From: Neolentinus lepideus HHB14362 ss-1
Lineage: Eukaryota > Basidiomycota > Agaricomycetes > Gloeophyllales > Gloeophyllaceae
Direction of reading: 5' to 3'
DNA length: 64,000 nt
NCBI GenBank assembly: GCA_001632425.1
Contig: KV425567.1
Coordinates: 248,001-312,000 of the forward strand
Shown: piece by piece, positions 59,691 through 64,000 of the stretch
Layout: each line of letters begins with the position of its first letter
Position numbering within the stretch: the stretch's first letter is position 1
Made by a program: the position numbers and the translations under genes
Notes under the pieces: generated by a model
Told to the model about the DNA's origin: nothing
Databases searched by the model: none
Seen by the model: the letters and a program-made list of their open reading frames with translations, nothing else

Positions 59691-62600
59691 ATGTTGACTG
59701 CTCGGAGAGAGCTTTCAGCCTCCAGACGCATCGTCGCCGTCTGGCGGTCTCGTACCCGTTTCCGAAGATGTATCGCGAACGACCTCGCTCCTTCAGTCTC
59801 TGTGCAACCGAGCGATACACCTAGGTCAGATTTAGGTAGCAAGGTATTATCAAACTTTTATTATATTGACCCGCACTTATTGCTCGAAAGACCGCAGAGG
59901 CATGGCTCTTTGCCGACTCCGTGTTTCCCGTCCGCCTGGCCAGTTGGGAGTTCGTGTTCGCTCAAGTATATCCGGAGGATGTGTATTCTGACTATCTCGT
60001 GAAGTTTGAGACACTATTTTGGGTTGGTGAGCGAAGAGACCCTTCTCACCAAGCTCAAGCAAATATTCCAAGACATTCATGTGCACGACTTCGAAGTTCT
60101 CTCCATGGAGCCCCATATCAAGGACGGAGGAGTGTTCATTCACTTTCGATACAGCGCGACAGACGGTGTCGCGTCTCTGGAGAACATTGAGAAGGCAGTC
60201 AGGGAACAGGCTCAACATGAGGGCGGTGTGCCTTCCTGGCATGGTCTCAGCCGAGGAAGCCTTTGGCTTGTCAAGGGTCGTCCATGGAGAGAGGTACCTT
60301 TGAATTTCCTGTAACGAGCCTGTCTTTCTGATTTTTCGCAGGATATGCACCGATTTGCATCCCCTATCATCACAGTTGCTTTCGAAGGTCCGGATGTTCA
60401 CGAAGAGTCTCTGTATGGGTTATTGAGAGTAGGCTGCCTAGTACACTGCATGTGGATGCCGGCTGATTGACGAGTATGATGAAAGCCATTCGGTCGTATA
60501 CAGGATTTGCGTAACCCTACTCCGGTCCCCGCAGGCTCCCTTCGTTTCAGCACTATTATCTTTAGTCACGTACGCTCCGCCACCATTGCGAGGAATGTCA
60601 TTCATGGCCTCGCCATTCAATCGTCAATACCGGACACCACTACCGTACTCCGAGTCGGATATCGGGAACCCCTGCAAGCCCATGTTATACGGGACTGGAT
60701 TTTAAATCACCCTAGGATTGTCCTTCCTATTGTTGTATTTCTACTTGGCACGTTCACCTACACAGTAAGTCAAGAAGCAACGCTCCCCCTAGTCGTACTA
60801 ATGGCTCGGAAAGGTATTTGATCCAATACGGACTTTCATGGTTGAGAGGAAAGTCATGGATTGGTTCGATTATAAGCGTACGTTTTGGTCGATAAACGGC
60901 TGCCCACTTACTACACTGCCAAATTTACAGAGTCTGGCATATACAAGTGGCTTCGGGCAAATACCGTGGAGCGTTTTGCTTTGTCGCCGTCGATCAGCCA
61001 AGATCATCTGCAGACCGCTGTAAATGTCTGGAAAGAAAGGAAGGACGCAGAAGATGCAGTTTATCGATACCTCTCTGAGATGCCTTGTAAAGACTTCAAC
61101 GACATCCATTTGACTGATCACTGAAGACCTTTATTATAGCATCCGTGGCGTTAATCCATGGCCCGCAGGGGAGCGGCAAGACGACTATGTTGACGAAGAT
61201 TCTCCAGGAGACGGGGCGGTAAGGCTTCCCTACTTGCAACTTTGATGGGGAGTGACGAGAACCGTAGCAAAGCGTTGGTCATTGATTGCGGGCAGCTATT
61301 CAAGGCCAACTCGGACGTCAATCTTATTGCATCCTTGGCGGAACAAGCGGGTTATTGGCCGATCTTCACGTTTATGAACTCCGTCAACAACCTTATTGAT
61401 ATGGCTAGCGTTGGGCTCATGGGACAGAAGGGTAAGACATCGTATTTGCGGAGCCACATAGAGTACTGACCACCTTGTATACTAGCTGGTTTCAGTACAT
61501 CTCTCACCGACCAAGTGAAGCAAGTTCTGGAAGTAACGGGGACGGCTCTCCGGAAAGTCAGCACCTTTTACCGGGAAAATATCCAGCGGCAAGTCAGGAA
61601 CAAGCAGCTGGAGGAACAGCGACAGCTAGAGGAGGAGAGGAAGAGGGAACGGATACAGAATGGCGAGTGGCACGACCCGAGGCTGGATTGTGTCGCCGGC
61701 AACGGCGTCATGTCAGAGTTGGGTGTCGGCGATGAGCCTATGGAAGGAGATCGCAGTCCCTCGACGGCGATGAGTGATAGTGAGAAGCAGCTGAAGGATG
61801 AGATTAAGCAGTTGGAAAGGCAGCAGAAGAGCATCGAGGACGTGCAAGCGGTCGACGCGCTGCCGATCGTTATCTTGAAGAACTTTGAGTCAAAGAGCGG
61901 TGGTAAAGAGGACGTTGTGGGGGTATTGGCACAGTGGGCTGTGGCGTTGGTCGAGAATCAGGTACGTGTCTGAATGATTGATTGATTGTCATAAGCTGAA
62001 GACAGTCGAGGTGGCACATGTTATAGTCGTCAGCGATAACCGCGAGAATGCCAGACTTTTGACCAAAGGTAGGCGACGTGAGGAGTGCCTTGTGAATCGC
62101 CTGAAGGACTCAATGGTACAATCGTTAGCATCACCGGCGAAACCTCTTACATTAGTTGCTCTGGAAGACGCCGACGCAACGAGTGCATTGACCTTTGTCC
62201 AGCAGAAACTCCACGATGCCGGCTTGGACTACCAGTTCACGAAACAACAGACGGCATACGTCGAGCGGCTTGGTGGTCGTGCGAGTGACCTGGAAACAGT
62301 GTGTGAGAAGAGGATGTGCTGTGTAACTGTTACTGACTATAGCTCGTAGCTGATCCACAAAGTCCGCAGCGGGCAGGATGTCGAGGAGGCTGTGGAGGAT
62401 ATCATTGATCGCGGTGTCGCTGAGCTTCGCAAGAAGGCGTTCGGTGAGGATGCGGAAGATGTCAAGAATCTGCCGTGGTCGCGGGAGCAGGCTTGGGTCA
62501 TCCTGAAACGCCTGTCCCGAGAACCAGAGGCAGGTGTTTGATACGTCTTGGCAGCGATGGTACAGTCTTTCATGAAATGGCTGATGATAGGTCCCTTATC

Positions 62601-63133
62601 ACGAGGTCCTCGTGGACTCGCCGTTCAAGAATAACGAGGGTGCTTTGCGAAGCATGGAACACGCTGAACTGATTTCCATTACAACACATAATGGTGCGTG
62701 CTAGGATGTGACTGCAGGGCTTATCATTCTGACGGTCAGTACAGGCCGGCCCTCGACGATCCGACCAGGTAAACCCGTCTATCAATACGTTTTCCAGCGT
62801 CTAGCCAATGGTATGTATTTAGTGCCACCTATGAATAAGACATCGCTGATGTGCACGACCTGCCGGATAGATTGCGTATTCCAAGCTACTCAGGACATCG
62901 CTGTGAACGAGAGAGCGGTGGCTGGCGCCGAAAGCACTGTCAGGGCTTGCGAAGAGGAGCTAACGATCTTGAAGCAATTGGGCTCAGACCCTAATCACTG
63001 GGTAGAGTGGAGGAGTGCGTCGACCCACAGAGCTGCCTACCTGTTCAGGAAGATGAAGGCTGCGGAGGCTAAGATTGAGACTTTGGAGAAGCAGAACGCC
63101 GAGTTGAAGAAAGTCCTGGCCCGCGGCCCATAG
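59691..63133 (+). CDS. YME2: mitochondrial inner-membrane protein Yme2/Rna12
   Basis: Inner mitochondrial membrane protein tied to mtDNA nucleoid structure and escape. The start MLTARRELSASRRIVAVWRS is Arg-rich with no acids, a mitochondrial presequence. Family segments are TAEAWLFADSVFPVRLASWD, LRHYFGLVSEETLL, GVFIHFRYS (RRM-like region), a membrane helix IVLPIVVFLLGTFTYTVF, then MVERKVMDWFDYKRTFW, the P-loop ALIHGPQGSGKTTML, ALVIDCGQLFKANSDVN, LPIVILKNFESKSGG, AHVIVVSDNRENARLLTK, and a coiled-coil end EEELTILKQLG to KKVLARGP. At least twelve introns; one at about 59850-59886 must use GTATTATC as donor to keep frame. The helix places the P-loop domain on the intermembrane side in yeast. The MITE lies just upstream. 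Confidence 0.9.
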
Positions 63134-63756
63134 AGACGGAGCCTAGGCCTTATTACAGTATATCCTTGCTTTTGTTGGAAGTCGACATATTGCTAACTGT
63201 CATGTAAGTACATGTATTGCTACGCTACGGATGTACGGTATGACGGGCGCGTAGCTGTACATCACCGTGATGCCTGTGTAGCAGTTGATAAATATGTTCT
63301 ACTCAGGGAACAGTCTATAAAAAAAAGAGATCATAGCCCGAAGAGCCGTGTTGCCAACAAACAGTGTCCATGGAGACGAAAGACCCAACAACAGACTCTG
63401 GTTCAGTGGCTGCGGATGTTCGGCCATCGTTCCCATTGCTGGCTCTGAAAGGGAGTAGCGGCGCACGCTTTCTCCCATCCTTCTCCTTCGTTTCTCTTTC
63501 TCTCTAGTTTGTCTTGCCAGAGGCGTAGGCCAGGACGTTGATCGTCTCCTTTTTCCGTCTTCATTTCCCTTCCACGTCTATTACCGATTGTACTCTCTGG
63601 AAGAGCAGATATCGACATCCACTCGGTTTATCTCACTGGCTGTTCGCAGTTTCCATCCTTAATCTGTGCGTCCCCCCTAAACCCCCTTTTTCCTCGCTTT
63701 CTGACCATGAAACGATTCCAAAACTCTCAGCTAGTGTACGAACCTAGCAGAGTACA
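63134..63756. other. intergenic region
   Basis: About 620 bp between YME2 and the last gene. The right part (63470-63680) is strongly CT-rich on the + strand, which is typical of basidiomycete promoters and transcription start zones. No gene seen. Confidence 0.45.
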
Positions 63757-64000
63757 ATGAACTCGAAGAAATTGGTGGGCGTCTGGGCTTTCTTCGACTT
63801 CTGTCTCCTGGTGTCAGGTGTCATCGCACTCGCGTTCTCAATCGTTTGGCGAGCTCCCAACCTTCTTTTGAATCTGGTGTTTAGACCGGGGGATTTAACC
63901 GGTGCGCATCCATGCTCCACCGCTATTTATCCGTGCGCTTATGGCATCTCATTACAGCGGGGACTGTTCTTGGTGTATCACTCCTAATCACATTCGCCTT
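63757..64000 (+). CDS. multi-pass membrane protein, cut by window edge
   Basis: Only the first residues are present. The ATG at 63757 opens MNSKKLVGVWAFFDFCLLVS and continues through a hydrophobic helix GVIALAFSIVWRAPNLLLNL to RPGDLT. A GT-AG intron (about 63902-63957) leads to AGTVLGVSLLITFA, the start of a second helix, before the edge. The N-terminus could be a signal anchor. Family not recognised. Confidence 0.6.

Overview
The window is nuclear DNA from a basidiomycete fungus, most likely an Agaricomycete. Genes are closely packed on both strands, almost every gene is broken by many short GT-AG introns (mostly 50-65 nt), and the proteins read as typical mushroom-type orthologues. No prokaryotic, plasmid or organellar signatures were seen. 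Gene models were built by eye from splice sites and conserved protein motifs, so small exon borders are approximate unless a position is given.

Layout. 1-2937 (+) a RhoGEF truncated by the left edge; 3355-5602 (-) asparagine synthetase; 5843-7478 (-) pyridoxal-reductase-like aldo/keto reductase; 8395-9770 (+) Sso-type syntaxin; 10078-10474 (-) a decayed RNase H fragment; 10628-11646 (+) phosphatidylinositol synthase; 11860-15446 (+) a large AAA ATPase; 15897-17602 (-) a type II membrane glycosyltransferase-like protein; 17790-19710 (+) primase large subunit; 20115-20977 (+) phosphatidylserine synthase; 21212-22598 (+) NSE1; 22804-24701 (-) proteasome RPT1; 24929-27310 (+) V-ATPase subunit A; 27500-28344 (+) a Clr2-like protein; 28607-31720 (-) DNA ligase I; 32039-34163 (+) TRAPPC13; 34269-36170 (-) V-ATPase subunit H; 36354-37400 (+) mitoribosomal mL46; 37669-39525 (+) gamma-tubulin; 39698-40306 (-) MBF1; 40741-41178 (+) a proline-rich unknown; 41520-43308 (+) a PIN4/Cip1-type RNA-binding protein; 43915-45788 (+) a bestrophin-family pseudogene; 46202-50409 (-) an FG nucleoporin.

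From about 50.8 to 59.7 kb the character changes: two unrecognised genes (50825-52005 + and 52343-52804 -), a broken Helitron Rep-helicase (53557-57281 +), about 1.8 kb of non-coding DNA, and a 455-bp MITE with inverted ends and a TA duplication (59105-59559). After this come YME2/RNA12 (59691-63133 +) and the start of a membrane protein cut by the right edge (63757-64000).

The genes are mostly unlinked housekeeping functions and do not form a pathway cluster. Several serve DNA replication and cell division (PRI2, LIG1, NSE1, gamma-tubulin), and ACGCGT boxes lie just upstream of three of these. Others serve phospholipid synthesis (PIS1, CHO1), V-ATPase (VMA1, VMA13), protein turnover and membrane traffic. 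I found no convincing new multigene system. The least explained material is the Helitron/MITE island with its two unknown genes.
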